Source: Neobacillus vireti (GTDB taxonomy: Bacteria; Bacillota; Bacilli; Bacillales; Cytobacillaceae). From it: a stretch of 64,000 bases of DNA. Shown one piece after another: positions 29,258-37,616 of the stretch. The stretch spans positions 805,149 through 869,148 of the forward strand of contig NZ_LDNB01000002.1 in assembly GCF_001026695.1 (NCBI RefSeq), written 5' to 3'. Made by a program: the position numbers and the translations under genes. The notes below the pieces were generated by a model. The model was not told where the DNA came from, ran no database searches, and saw only the letters and a list, made by a program, of their open reading frames with translations. How positions within the stretch are numbered: position 1 is the stretch's first letter; every line of letters starts with the position of its first letter.

Positions 29258-30974
29258 ATGCAAATTAACCACAATCTTACAGCAATGAACACACTTCGTC
29301 AGTTGAATACTGCTTCTAACGCCCAGGGTAAATCGATGGAGAAATTATCTTCAGGTCTTCGTATTAACCGTGCTGGAGATGACGCAGCAGGCTTAGCGAT
29401 TTCTGAAAAAATGCGTGGACAAATTCGTGGGTTAGATATGGCTTCTAAGAATGCACAAGATGGTATTTCATTAATTTCAACTGCTGAAGGAGCTTTGAAT
29501 GAAACGCATGATATTCTTCAACGTATGCGAGAACTTTCTGTTCAATCTGCAAATGATACAAATACATTAGATGATAGAAAAGAAATTCAAAAAGAAGTTG
29601 AACAATTAAAGTCTGAAATCAACCGCATTTCTGAAACTACAGAGTTCAATACTCAAAAGTTATTAAATGGTAGCTTGGGAGTTTCAGGGACTTCTAGTGA
29701 TAAATCAAAAGTTGATATCACAACGGCTACTGGACTAGCACAAGGTAACTATACAGTTACTGTTGATACAGCAGCAACAAAAGCAAGTGCTGCTGCTGGT
29801 TCCGCAGACGTAAAGACTGCTCCAGTAGATGTTTCAGCAAAAGAATTGGTAATCAATGGAACAAAGATTGATTTTAGTGGTATGACTGCTGCAACTCAAA
29901 CCGATATTTTAAATAAAATTAATGAGTATTCAAATGTTACTGGAGTGAAAGCTACTGCTGGTGGTAATAATGTAAAATTAGACCAAACTGAGTTCGGTTC
30001 CGAAAAGAAAATTGTTCTTGGTGGTGCTGACGCTGCTGAATTTGGTGGAGTAATTACAGCTGGAAAAGATGCAGTAGTTACAATTGCTGGTCCAGATAGC
30101 GCTACACAACAGGTGGCTGGTTTAGGTCAAACTGTAGGGTTTAAAGGGGCTGAATTAGTTGCAAAAGGTGCAGCTACTGAATCGGCAACTATCACTGTAA
30201 CTGGTGGTGGAGCAACTCTTCACATTGGTGCTAATAAAGGTCAAAGTATGTCAGTTGATATTAATGAGATTAGTACAAATACGCTTGGTGATAAAGCAAA
30301 TAATGATTTAGTAAAAGATATTAACTTAACTACACAAAAGGGTTCAAATGATGCACAAAAAGTTTTAGACGAAGCTATTAAACAGGTATCAGGAGAACGT
30401 TCTAAACTTGGCTCTTTCCAAAATCGTTTAGAGCATACAATTAATAACTTAAGCACTTCTTCTGAAAACTTAACTGCTGCGGAATCACGTGTACGTGACG
30501 TAGATTATGCTTTAGCTGCTTAAGCGGTGACAAGCACAGTCGTCCTAGCTGGTAACGGCTAGTGATTATTATCGGGTGAATTGCTGGAAACCCCTTAGAG
30601 CTTTTCTTACCACAACGTTGTTGGAAACGGCAAGCGTGATGGTTTGAAAAAAGAAAAGATTGGGCAATCAGCAGCCGAGCTCCTGTCTCGAAAGAGTGGA
30701 GAAGGTTCAACGACTAGGATAGACCATCTAAGGCGAAAGCTATGATGATGAAATCCATAGGTGAAACAATGGTCATCAGCATTGTGAATCCGAAGTGCCC
30801 GACCCCTACTAATCATAGAGGGTGAAGATATAGTCTAGTCATTTATGAAAGTAAATGTTCGCACGATGGCGAAAGAAATGATGAACTAAGAACTCGATTC
30901 TTGCACAAGCAGCACAAGCAATGTTGGCTCAAGCAAATCAGCAGCCACAGGGCGTACTTCAACTTCTTCGTTAA
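29258..30974 (+). pseudogene. hag: Flagellin gene copy 1, intron-split, 3' exon frameshifted
   Basis: The 5' exon (29258-30505) encodes a normal flagellin N-terminus (MQINHNLTAMNTLRQLNTAS), D1 helices, a variable centre and the C-terminal D1 up to SRVRDVD. A group I intron follows (30506-30865). The 3' exon begins MAKEMMN at 30866 but then meets TAA at 30887-30889, because five bases present in copy 2 (CAAAC) are missing. The rest of the D0 helix (KNSILAQ...LQLLR) remains out of frame up to 30974. Even after splicing the product would lack about 30 C-terminal residues needed for polymerisation and FliS binding. A strong AGGGAGG site precedes the ATG. Confidence 0.85.
30506..30865 (+). ncRNA. 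Group I self-splicing intron in flagellin copy 1
   Basis: A 360-nt sequence with the conserved core elements P (GAATTGCTGGAAA, about 30578-30594), Q (GCAATCAGCAGCC, about 30664-30680), R (GGTTCAACGACTAGG, about 30703-30719) and S (AAGATATAGTC, about 30824-30836). Splicing after GAT (30505) and after G 30865 joins DVD to MAKEMMN, exactly the normal flagellin sequence. P1 can form between exon GAU and intron GUC in AGUCGUC, giving the needed U-G pair at the 5' site. Unspliced RNA stops five codons into the intron (YALAA). No endonuclease is encoded inside. Group I introns in flagellin genes have been reported for Geobacillus. Confidence 0.92.
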
Positions 30975-30990
30975 TTTTAAAATATTTGAA

Positions 30991-31020
30991 AGGGACTCTA
31001 GTATTACTAGGGTCTCTTTT
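30991..31020 (+). terminator. Terminator after flagellin copy 1
   Basis: GGGACTCTAGTA pairs with TACTAGGGTCT and is followed by CTTTT. It is homologous to the terminator after copy 2, and similarity between the two flagellin regions ends here. Confidence 0.82.
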
Positions 31021-31042
31021 CACACATAGGGGGGTGAATTAA

Positions 31043-31237
31043 GTGAATATAGTTGAAGAATATGAAAAAGAAATAGCAGGTAGACTTGTGAGTATAGTAG
31101 TTAGGCACGAACAAGATAAACCATTGCCTTATTATGCTGTAAGTTCACTTAATGTTGATGGTTCTGGAAAAACTTTAGAAGAAGCAAAGATGAAATGTGA
31201 AAATGCAACTAAGATGGAAATAAGCATGAACAGGTAG
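31043..31237 (+). CDS. Small protein of unknown function
   Basis: A 64-residue acidic/basic mixed protein (MNIVEEYEKEIAGRLVSIVV...) with a GTG start and a GGGGGGTG ribosome site. I do not recognise it. It has no membrane segment; YYAVSSLNVDGSGKTLEEAK suggests a compact alpha/beta fold. It is the first gene of the element, just past the flagellin terminator. Confidence 0.55.
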   Translation: MNIVEEYEKEIAGRLVSIVVRHEQDKPLPYYAVSSLNVDGSGKTLEEAKMKCENATKMEISMNR

Positions 31238-31477
31238 ATTCGATTGCCAGTCCACGGAAGCATATGGACGGTTAAAAGTAGGAATGGACAGCCAACAGCT
31301 ATCACCATTTACGCAGTGAAAGTATAAATTATGCATTTTGGCATTCTAGGAACTGCTGGAAGGCGAAACAACTAGAATATCAAGCATATATCATAATATT
31401 AACATGATGTTCATCAAAACGGGGCTTTTCTCTTCGGAGGGAAGTCCTTTTTCTATTTTGGAGGAGGAATCGTAATC
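31238..31477 (+). other. Noncoding leader before radC-like gene
   Basis: About 240 bp with no convincing gene. Near the end GGGCTT and AAGTCC form a hairpin with a T run (about 31421-31455), a possible terminator or attenuator just before the ribosome site of the next gene. Confidence 0.4.
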
Positions 31478-31930
31478 ATGAAAAATCAATCTGCAAAACG
31501 TGTAAACATTGTAAACCTAAAGTTAGTAAAGGAATCAAGCATGCTTTACAAAAATCGTTGTGTACGAAGCTCTGAAGATGGCTATCAATTGTTGAAGCAA
31601 TTCTTAGGAGACATGGATAGGGAGTATTTTGTTGTTATTTGTTTGGACACAAAAAATCAGCCAACAGCCATTAACATCTGTCACATTGGAAGCCTAAACG
31701 CAAGCATAGGACATCCAAGAGAATGCTTCAAGCCTGCCATTTTGAGTAACGCAGCATCAATCCTTGTTAGTCATAACCATCCTAGCGGGAAAAGTGGCGA
31801 AAGCAGGGAGGATGTGGAGGTCACTAAAAGATTAGTACAGGCAGGTAAAATCATAGGTATTGACGTGATTGACCATATAGTGCTGGGTGATGGGGAGTAT
31901 GTTTCTCTCAAGGAAAAAGGTTACATTTGA
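31478..31930 (+). CDS. RadC-like JAB/MPN metalloprotein of mobile elements
   Basis: A 150-residue protein consisting of the RadC/JAB domain. The zinc-binding JAMM-type motif is visible as SHNHPSGKSGESREDVEVT (about residues 98-116), followed by IDVIDHIVLGDGEYVSLKEKGYI, typical of RadC. The N-terminal HhH region of chromosomal RadC is absent, as in short RadC proteins on plasmids and integrative elements. The function of this family is not settled. AGGAGGA site. Confidence 0.9.
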   Translation: MKNQSAKRVNIVNLKLVKESSMLYKNRCVRSSEDGYQLLKQFLGDMDREYFVVICLDTKNQPTAINICHIGSLNASIGHPRECFKPAILSNAASILVSHNHPSGKSGESREDVEVTKRLVQAGKIIGIDVIDHIVLGDGEYVSLKEKGYI

Positions 31931-31943
31931 ATGGAGGAAATTG

Positions 31944-32246
31944 ATGATGAATCTAAAATGGTTTACTGGAAGAATGAAGAAGATTTTTAATGTTGATGTC
32001 AAAATGGACGAAGTAGGATATGAAGCTTTGGATTTCTGTCATGAAGAACTGGATGATTTGCTCATTCCAGCGGAACACTTAGAAAAGCTGCCTGACCCTT
32101 TGCTCCTTGACACGCTCTCGTATGTGGATGATAAGGGATATGAGTGGATAGCAGGCTTTGTCTTGGAAGATGAAACGAAAAGAAGGTTGTACGAAGTTTG
32201 GATAAGGAACGGGGAACAAATTGCCTATGAAATGTATTTTGACTAA
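31944..32246 (+). CDS. Hypothetical acidic protein
   Basis: About 100 residues, rich in Asp/Glu (DFCHEELDDLLIPAEHLEKL), with no membrane segment. ATG 31944 is preferred since GGAGG lies about 8 bp upstream; earlier in-frame starts lie inside the radC-like gene. Not recognised. It is probably co-expressed with the radC-like gene, whose stop is 13 bp upstream. Confidence 0.6.
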   Translation: MMNLKWFTGRMKKIFNVDVKMDEVGYEALDFCHEELDDLLIPAEHLEKLPDPLLLDTLSYVDDKGYEWIAGFVLEDETKRRLYEVWIRNGEQIAYEMYFD

Positions 32247-32437
32247 AATTCATTTGAACGTTTTTGCCAAGCAGATTTCGCGACATTTCTTTCTGTTTAC
32301 TCATGACAAAACTATTTGGACAATTATTCACAATTGCAGAATGTATGAGCGGCAAAGAATCGGTATCATTTCTGTATGAAAAAACTGTCGACATTATTAT
32401 ATAACTGTCGTGAGCTGGTTAAGAAAGGAACAGGAAA

Positions 32438-32500
32438 ATGAATACAAAGAAAACGTAAATAGCTATTGGTGTATGAATGCGTACATCAATAGCCTTTTTT
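32438..32500 (+). promoter_or_regulatory. Six-codon leader ORF plus terminator/attenuator hairpin
   Basis: A tiny ORF, MNTKKT (32438-32458), has an AGGAACAGG site. Four bases after its stop, GCTATTGGTGTA (32462-32473) pairs with TACATCAATAGC (32482-32493), a 12-bp stem with one G-T pair, followed by CTTTTTT. The tyrosine recombinase ribosome site comes directly after. The arrangement resembles translation-coupled attenuation but may simply terminate upstream transcription. Confidence 0.55.
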
Positions 32501-32522
32501 CATTTTTGGAGGTGAATCAATC

Positions 32523-33392
32523 TTGGAAATTGATGAATTTGAACAATGGCTCTTTACAGATGGGAAAGCAGCCAAAACAATCGAGTCCTATGTGAACGAT
32601 GTCAAAGGATTCCAATCATATTTACAAGAGAAGTTTAAGGGTGTTCCAGTCTTATCCCGCTTCTCATTTGTGAGGTACAAGGAACATTTGATGAAGGATG
32701 GCTATGCCATTTCTACCATCAACAAGAAGATTAATAGCCTAAAGGTCTACAACGATTTTCTAAGAACCGAAGGAGCCCTAAGTGAATCATTCATTCAGTT
32801 GAAGCGGGATAGAATCAAAATTGCCGCTGGAAGTGAGGTCAATGTAGATGCACTTTCAGAAGAACAGGTGGAGCAATTGCTTTTCTATGTTGAAAACAGA
32901 GGCAAAGTTAGCACTCGTAACAAGCTGGTTGTCTATTTGTTGCTCTATACGGGTGTAAGGGTCAGTGAATTAGTTTCAATCAAGATTACAGACATTGATT
33001 TCTTGACGAATCAATTGACGGTGATTGGCAAAGGCGAAAAGAGACGTGAAATCGGGCTTAGACAGGATGTACTTCAATTAGTAAGGGACTACATGAAGGA
33101 AGAGCGTTCGGGGTCTATTTTCAGCTATAGCGACTATTTGTTAGTAAGCCAGAGGGCAGAAAAAATGCACCGTGACGCAGTGAGGGATTGGTTAGCAAAA
33201 GTTTCAAAAGTACTAGGGTTCAAACTGCATCCACATTTGTTTCGGCATACGTTTTGTACAAGGTTGTTGAAAAAAGGTGTAGACCTTACGACTGTAAGCA
33301 AGCTGGCGGGGCATTCCACTGTGAATATGACAGCAAGGTTCTACATCCAAACAACCAAGCAAGAGAAGATGGATGCGGTGAATTTATTATAA
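32523..33392 (+). CDS. Tyrosine recombinase/integrase 1
   Basis: A 289-residue phage-integrase-family enzyme with an N-terminal SAM-like core-binding domain (1-95) and a catalytic domain. Visible catalytic residues: Arg in YTGVRVSELVSI, Lys in GKGEKR, His/Arg in HPHLFRHTFCTRLL, His in LAGHST, and the likely nucleophile Tyr in ARFYIQTT. TTG start 10 bp after GGAGG. XerC/D-like size. It follows a leader with a terminator hairpin. Confidence 0.94.
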   Translation: MEIDEFEQWLFTDGKAAKTIESYVNDVKGFQSYLQEKFKGVPVLSRFSFVRYKEHLMKDGYAISTINKKINSLKVYNDFLRTEGALSESFIQLKRDRIKIAAGSEVNVDALSEEQVEQLLFYVENRGKVSTRNKLVVYLLLYTGVRVSELVSIKITDIDFLTNQLTVIGKGEKRREIGLRQDVLQLVRDYMKEERSGSIFSYSDYLLVSQRAEKMHRDAVRDWLAKVSKVLGFKLHPHLFRHTFCTRLLKKGVDLTTVSKLAGHSTVNMTARFYIQTTKQEKMDAVNLL

Positions 33393-33406
33393 AGGCGGTG
33401 GCGGAA

Positions 33407-33712
33407 TTGTTTGAAAAGGACAAGCCAAGATACGTAACAAGACAAATCGCTTCAGATGTGAGTATGGAAATACAGACATTGCTTTGGAGGATGATTGGCA
33501 AGCGTAGGAGCAATCAAGAACTATTGGATTATTTACAAGTGTTTCATCTTCAAAGAAGCGGTGATATGCAAAGGATTACAAACAAGCAGGAACAGCCGCT
33601 AATGGAAATGGCTGTCCAATTGGAACTGAAAGAGAGTCAATCTTTTGATACAACCATTTGGATTGTGGATGATGGTTCCCATTGTACTATGATGTTTCCA
33701 AATGACTACTGA
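33407..33712 (+). CDS. DUF960-family protein
   Basis: A 101-residue protein with FEKDKPRYVTRQIASDVSME and LDYLQVFHL, which I recognise as the DUF960 family found on Firmicute mobile elements. Function unknown. The TTG at 33407 is preferred, with AAAGG 11 bp upstream; longer readings run back into the recombinase gene. It starts 15 bp after the recombinase stop. Confidence 0.7.
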   Translation: MFEKDKPRYVTRQIASDVSMEIQTLLWRMIGKRRSNQELLDYLQVFHLQRSGDMQRITNKQEQPLMEMAVQLELKESQSFDTTIWIVDDGSHCTMMFPNDY

Positions 33713-33726
33713 TTGGAGGGAAAAGA

Positions 33727-33819
33727 ATGGATACTAAGCAAATTCTAATCATCAAAAAAGTGGTATGTGCTATTTTGGTTATTGCTTTGGAAGAATTATC
33801 AAAGAAAAATAGAAGGTAA
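33727..33819 (+). CDS. Small hydrophobic peptide gene
   Basis: A 30-codon ORF (MDTKQILIIKKVVCAILVIA...) with GGAGG 7 bp before the ATG and a terminator directly after. The centre is hydrophobic and could span or associate with the membrane. Not recognised; position and ribosome site are the only support. Confidence 0.45.
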   Translation: MDTKQILIIKKVVCAILVIALEELSKKNRR

Positions 33820-33844
33820 AAGGAATCGCAATTTTTGCATGATG

Positions 33845-33878
33845 AACAGGAATCCATAATTGATTCTTGTTTTTTTTG
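33845..33878 (+). terminator. Rho-independent terminator
   Basis: AACAGGAATC (33845-33854) pairs with GATTCTTGTT (33862-33871), followed by eight T. It closes the radC-recombinase-DUF960 gene group. Confidence 0.85.
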
Positions 33879-33879
33879 A

Positions 33880-34373
33880 CATTCTTTTGACTGCCTAATG
33901 AAGGGTCAGAAGAGGCAATAGCAACAGTTTGATGCTACTGACGCTACTATAGGCAATGAGCAGTACGGTCACATCGGATAGAAATTTTTTTCAAGATATA
34001 AATGGAAAATAAGGGTGAATAATCTTTCAGCAGATTATCTTTTGAAAAAAGCTTCTAATTTGTGTCTAAATTGTGACGGTCAGCAAGACTTAGTCTACAA
34101 GTCCGAAAAAATCAGATTGAATATTAAAATGAGTTGGAATTATTTTATTTTAATCGCGAACAGATAGGAATTTTTTTCAATTATTTCAATCTGGAAGACT
34201 CGTAGACCTAGCATAAACGTCTGAAATAGTTTATTTGTGAATTTACCAAAACCGTTGATATATAAGGGTTTGTTGTTGAATTGCAATATGTTTTTAGGTG
34301 TAATATTATGTCTCTTGCAAGGAAGTTGCTAAAACTATTTCAAAAAAATGGAGCTTATCGGAGGGTCATAAAA
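33880..34373 (+). other. Long noncoding region of the element, candidate origin/control region
   Basis: About 490 bp without a gene. It holds one copy of GCTACTGACGCTAC (33934-33947), an AGACTTAGTCT palindrome near 34089, GTCTAC/GTAGAC in opposite orientation about 110 bp apart, and several A/T tracts. It precedes the OB-fold-like and primase-helicase genes, a usual place for a replication origin. This is inference only. Confidence 0.4.
33934..33947 (+). repeat. Element-specific repeat, copy a (GCTACTGACGCTAC)
   Basis: One of at least five copies, in both orientations, of a GCTACTGACGCTA motif found inside the element (others at 34904-34916, 37497-37509 and 37522-37534 as an inverted pair, and 39043-39054 inverted). 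Likely a protein-binding site for the initiator or a recombinase. Confidence 0.6.
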
Positions 34374-34850
34374 ATGCAAAAACTTCAATCGAAATTAGTT
34401 CGTCCTTCAAACAAGTATTTCTTTGATGATGGAGCCAAGAATGGAAAAATCTTTTCCGTGGATGTTAAAGAGTTTGATAGTTACTATCACGATTCAGGCA
34501 AGCGAGTTGCCCTTAACACCAAAGTAGAGTTTATAAAACCTAATGGTGAATTTTTCTACTTGTATTACGCTCCAACTATCACATGGTCTGAAAAAGGAAA
34601 GTTTTTGAAAATGCTTCACGACTTAGATGTTGTTCCAGCGGAAGGTGAAGAACTGGATATTAATGCACTAGTAGGTATGAATGTAACAGCTACGATTGAA
34701 AACGTGGAACGTGACAATGTTGTTTACAGCAATATTGTTAGAATCCAAAAAAGAGGTACTAGTACTCAAGCTAAAGCACAGAAAGAAGAAGATAGCGAAA
34801 TGATGAAGCAACTTTTTGATGTAGATGATATCGACTTCGGTGACATGTAA
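34374..34850 (+). CDS. Hypothetical protein, possible OB-fold ssDNA-binding type
   Basis: A 158-residue protein whose C-terminal half reads VGMNVTATIENVERDNVVYS, reminiscent of phage OB-fold/DUF669-like single-strand-binding proteins, then an acidic tail ending DVDDIDFGDM. Acidic C-terminal tips are typical of SSBs. The ATG at 34374 follows GGAGGG by 7 bp; earlier starts have none. It lies just before the primase-helicase, consistent with a replication role, but the assignment is tentative. Confidence 0.5.
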   Translation: MQKLQSKLVRPSNKYFFDDGAKNGKIFSVDVKEFDSYYHDSGKRVALNTKVEFIKPNGEFFYLYYAPTITWSEKGKFLKMLHDLDVVPAEGEELDINALVGMNVTATIENVERDNVVYSNIVRIQKRGTSTQAKAQKEEDSEMMKQLFDVDDIDFGDM

Positions 34851-34903
34851 TATCCCTAATAAAGCAACAGTACAGGCTATAGCGGCAATGGTTGGTATAG
34901 TCG

Positions 34904-34916
34904 GTACTGACGCTAC
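34904..34916 (+). repeat. Element-specific repeat, copy b (GTACTGACGCTAC)
   Basis: A near-identical copy of the GCTACTGACGCTAC motif just upstream of the primase-helicase ribosome site. The preceding GCAACAGT also matches the sequence preceding copy a. Confidence 0.55.
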
Positions 34917-34947
34917 ATGAGACAAAACAAAAAGGAGACGAACAAGA

Positions 34948-37473
34948 ATGACACATATAGAAGCAAGTACAACTGAGGAAATGATAATGGAATCCCTTTC
35001 CATGTTGAAACGAAACGAGGATGTAACAGAATTACGCATCTTGAAAACAACTAAAGGCACAGTTAGTGGATACTTCGACGATTACCAAAAGTTAGCGGAT
35101 GTCGTAGCGGAATATGACGGAAAAGTTCCAGCAATCTATTTTACTCTTAATCCCGCAAAACCTGATTTGCTTTCAAGGGCAGCAAACCGTGTTATACAAC
35201 GAGCAAAGAATACGACTGCAGATGCTGACATTGAATGCAGACGTTGGCTTCCGATTGATTTTGACCCTGTTCGTCCATCTGGTATTTCATCAACAGATGA
35301 AGAACACAAAGCCGCTCACACAATGGCAAAAGAAGTGAAACAATTTTTGACGGGCAGGGGTTGGAGTGAACCGATTGTAGCTGATAGCGGCAATGGTGTG
35401 CATCTTATCAAACAAGCGTTGGAAGCATTGGACTTCCAATTCAGTAGTGAATCAGTCAATGTTGATAGAAGCGTATATAATGCCGCTCGAATTTGGAAGC
35501 TTTATGGCACAATGGCTTGCAAAGGCGACCATACAGATGAACGCCCACATCGGTTATCACAAATTTTGACCTATCCAGAAGAACTGAAAGAGGTATCGAA
35601 GGAACAACTACAGGCATTAGCCTCTTTATGTCCAAAAGTTTCGAAGCCAACTTCCAAAAAGGGCAATATGGAAGAAGGGTTTGATTTGGATTCATTCATT
35701 GAACAACATCAACTGGATGTTTCCTTTATCGCTCCATGGCAAAAAGGGGCAACCAAGTATGTATTATCAACTTGTCCATGGAATGAAAGTCATACGAATG
35801 GAAGTGCCTTTATTATCCACTTTACTAATGGTGGAATTGCTGCAGGTTGCCATCATAATAGCTGTTCAGAAGAAAACTGGCAAACATTACGGAAGAAGTT
35901 TGAGCCGAATTGGAATCCAACTTCCCAAAATGAGGAATCCAAAAAGGAATCACAAGCGGACATTTTGATTGGGGTAGGCGAAGAGGCTGAGTTCTTCCAA
36001 AATGATTTGGGAGATGCCTTTGCTGCGGTAACCATTAATGGTCATAAAGAAGTATTAAAAGTGAAAAGTAAGAAATTTAAAATGTGGCTAACAAAGCAAT
36101 TCTATGACGCTACAAAAAAAGCACCAACTAGTGATGCAATGAATCAAGCACTAGGGGTCATGGAAATGAAAGCAGCCTTTGACGGGGATGAACATAGCTT
36201 GCAGTTGCGAGTGGCGGAAAAGGATGGCGCATTTTACTATGACTTAGCCAATGAGGATTGGAGTGTTGTAAAGGTTGAGCCGAATGCTTGCCATATATTG
36301 AATGAACCGCCAATCCTATTTACTCGCAATAAGAATACGAAAGCACAAGTATTGCCTGATTTTACAGGTGATTTAAAACGATTACTAAATCATGTGCGAA
36401 TTAAAAATGAAGATGACCAAATTCTTTATCTCACTTATGTTGTTACTTGCCTTATTTCGACTATTCCGCATGCTGTACTGGTATTCAGCGGAGAAAAAGG
36501 AGCATCTAAATCCACTTCCATGCGATTAACTAGACAAATCGTTGACCCCGCCGTACAAGATTTGCTTACAATGCCTAATAGTTTGCAAGACTTGGCACTA
36601 TCATTGGCAAACAACTACATGCCATCTTTTGATAATTTAGATGGTTTGTCAGCCGAAAAAAGCGACCTATTATGTATTGCTTCTACAGGTGGTGGGTTTA
36701 GCAAGCGCACATTGTTTACAGATGATGATGAAACATTACTTGAACTCCGACGATGTGTTGGATTGACAGGTATCAATGTAGTTGTCACAAGAGCGGATTT
36801 GATTGACCGTTCAATCATCATTGAATTAGACCGTATTCCAGAGGATGAACGAAAAGAAGAACGAGATGTATGGGAGTCATTTGAAAAGGATAGAGCATCC
36901 ATTGTGGGAGGAGCCTTGCAAGCTTTGGCAAACGCAATGGCTATCTATCCAAACGTGAAATTAGACAAACTCCCAAGGATGGCTGATTTTACCCGATGGG
37001 GCTATGCGATTGCAGAAGTTTTAGGGTATGATGGTGAGCGCTTTTTACAGGCTTATCGTAAGAATCTTAATCAATCCAACGAAGAAGCCATTTCTTCACA
37101 TCCAGTAGCCGCTACCGTTGTAGCTCTAATGAAAGACAAACAAAAATGGTCAGGCTCCGTTGCTAGTTTGCTAGGTGAACTAGAACGTGTAGCGGAACAA
37201 GAAAAGATTAATACCAAAGTCAAAACATTCCCGAAAGCGGCTCACATTTTGAGTAGAAGGCTAAAGGAAGTGAAGTCTAATTTGGAGGATGTTGGGATTA
37301 CATTTGACATTAGACATGCAGGAGATTCCAAAAAGGTATCCATTCAAAAGTCTGGTAACAAGGTTGTTCCCATTCGTCCACAAAAAGGAACATTGAAACG
37401 GACAGGAACCGATTCAAATGAAGTCACAGATATTGAGCTGTCAGAAGGTTACGATGAATTTGCGGGATGGTAA
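34948..37473 (+). CDS. AEP-type primase fused to helicase/ATPase
   Basis: An 841-residue replication protein. The N-terminal third carries archaeo-eukaryotic primase motifs: PIDFDP with the paired Asp at about 104/106, SGNGVHL with His at about 152, and RIWKLYGT downstream. A possible zinc-binding segment (CPWNESHTN...CHHNSC) lies near 275-310. The C-terminal part is a P-loop ATPase/helicase with Walker A GEKGASKST (about 515-523), SFDNLDGLS as Walker B-like, and arginine-finger-like VVTRADLIDRS. Proteins of this build replicate plasmids and integrative elements, so the element may replicate autonomously after excision. Confidence 0.88.
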   Translation: MTHIEASTTEEMIMESLSMLKRNEDVTELRILKTTKGTVSGYFDDYQKLADVVAEYDGKVPAIYFTLNPAKPDLLSRAANRVIQRAKNTTADADIECRRWLPIDFDPVRPSGISSTDEEHKAAHTMAKEVKQFLTGRGWSEPIVADSGNGVHLIKQALEALDFQFSSESVNVDRSVYNAARIWKLYGTMACKGDHTDERPHRLSQILTYPEELKEVSKEQLQALASLCPKVSKPTSKKGNMEEGFDLDSFIEQHQLDVSFIAPWQKGATKYVLSTCPWNESHTNGSAFIIHFTNGGIAAGCHHNSCSEENWQTLRKKFEPNWNPTSQNEESKKESQADILIGVGEEAEFFQNDLGDAFAAVTINGHKEVLKVKSKKFKMWLTKQFYDATKKAPTSDAMNQALGVMEMKAAFDGDEHSLQLRVAEKDGAFYYDLANEDWSVVKVEPNACHILNEPPILFTRNKNTKAQVLPDFTGDLKRLLNHVRIKNEDDQILYLTYVVTCLISTIPHAVLVFSGEKGASKSTSMRLTRQIVDPAVQDLLTMPNSLQDLALSLANNYMPSFDNLDGLSAEKSDLLCIASTGGGFSKRTLFTDDDETLLELRRCVGLTGINVVVTRADLIDRSIIIELDRIPEDERKEERDVWESFEKDRASIVGGALQALANAMAIYPNVKLDKLPRMADFTRWGYAIAEVLGYDGERFLQAYRKNLNQSNEEAISSHPVAATVVALMKDKQKWSGSVASLLGELERVAEQEKINTKVKTFPKAAHILSRRLKEVKSNLEDVGITFDIRHAGDSKKVSIQKSGNKVVPIRPQKGTLKRTGTDSNEVTDIELSEGYDEFAGW

Positions 37474-37496
37474 TCATCCTTTTTTTACACCAACAG

Positions 37497-37534
37497 TAGT
37501 GTCAGTAGCGAAAGAAGCGTTGCTACTGACGCTA
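37497..37534 (+). repeat. Inverted pair of element-specific repeats upstream of recombinase 2
   Basis: TAGTGTCAGTAGC (37497-37509) and GCTACTGACGCTA (37522-37534) are inverted copies, 12 of 13 positions complementary, separated by 12 bp. They lie about 80 bp upstream of recombinase 2. The arrangement, two inverted arms around a short spacer, is that of a tyrosine-recombinase or initiator binding site. Confidence 0.65.
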
Positions 37535-37616
37535 TTGGAGGCAGTTCCCACCCGAATCAAAACGAGAATCAAAAATTATATTATTACCTTGTATTTATTG
37601 GAAAGGGGATATTGAC

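Noticed and set aside
30506-30865. Flagellin naturally ending in YALAA without an intron
   Set aside because: Both copies contain complete group I core elements and the normal flagellin C-terminus resumes exactly after the predicted 3' splice site.
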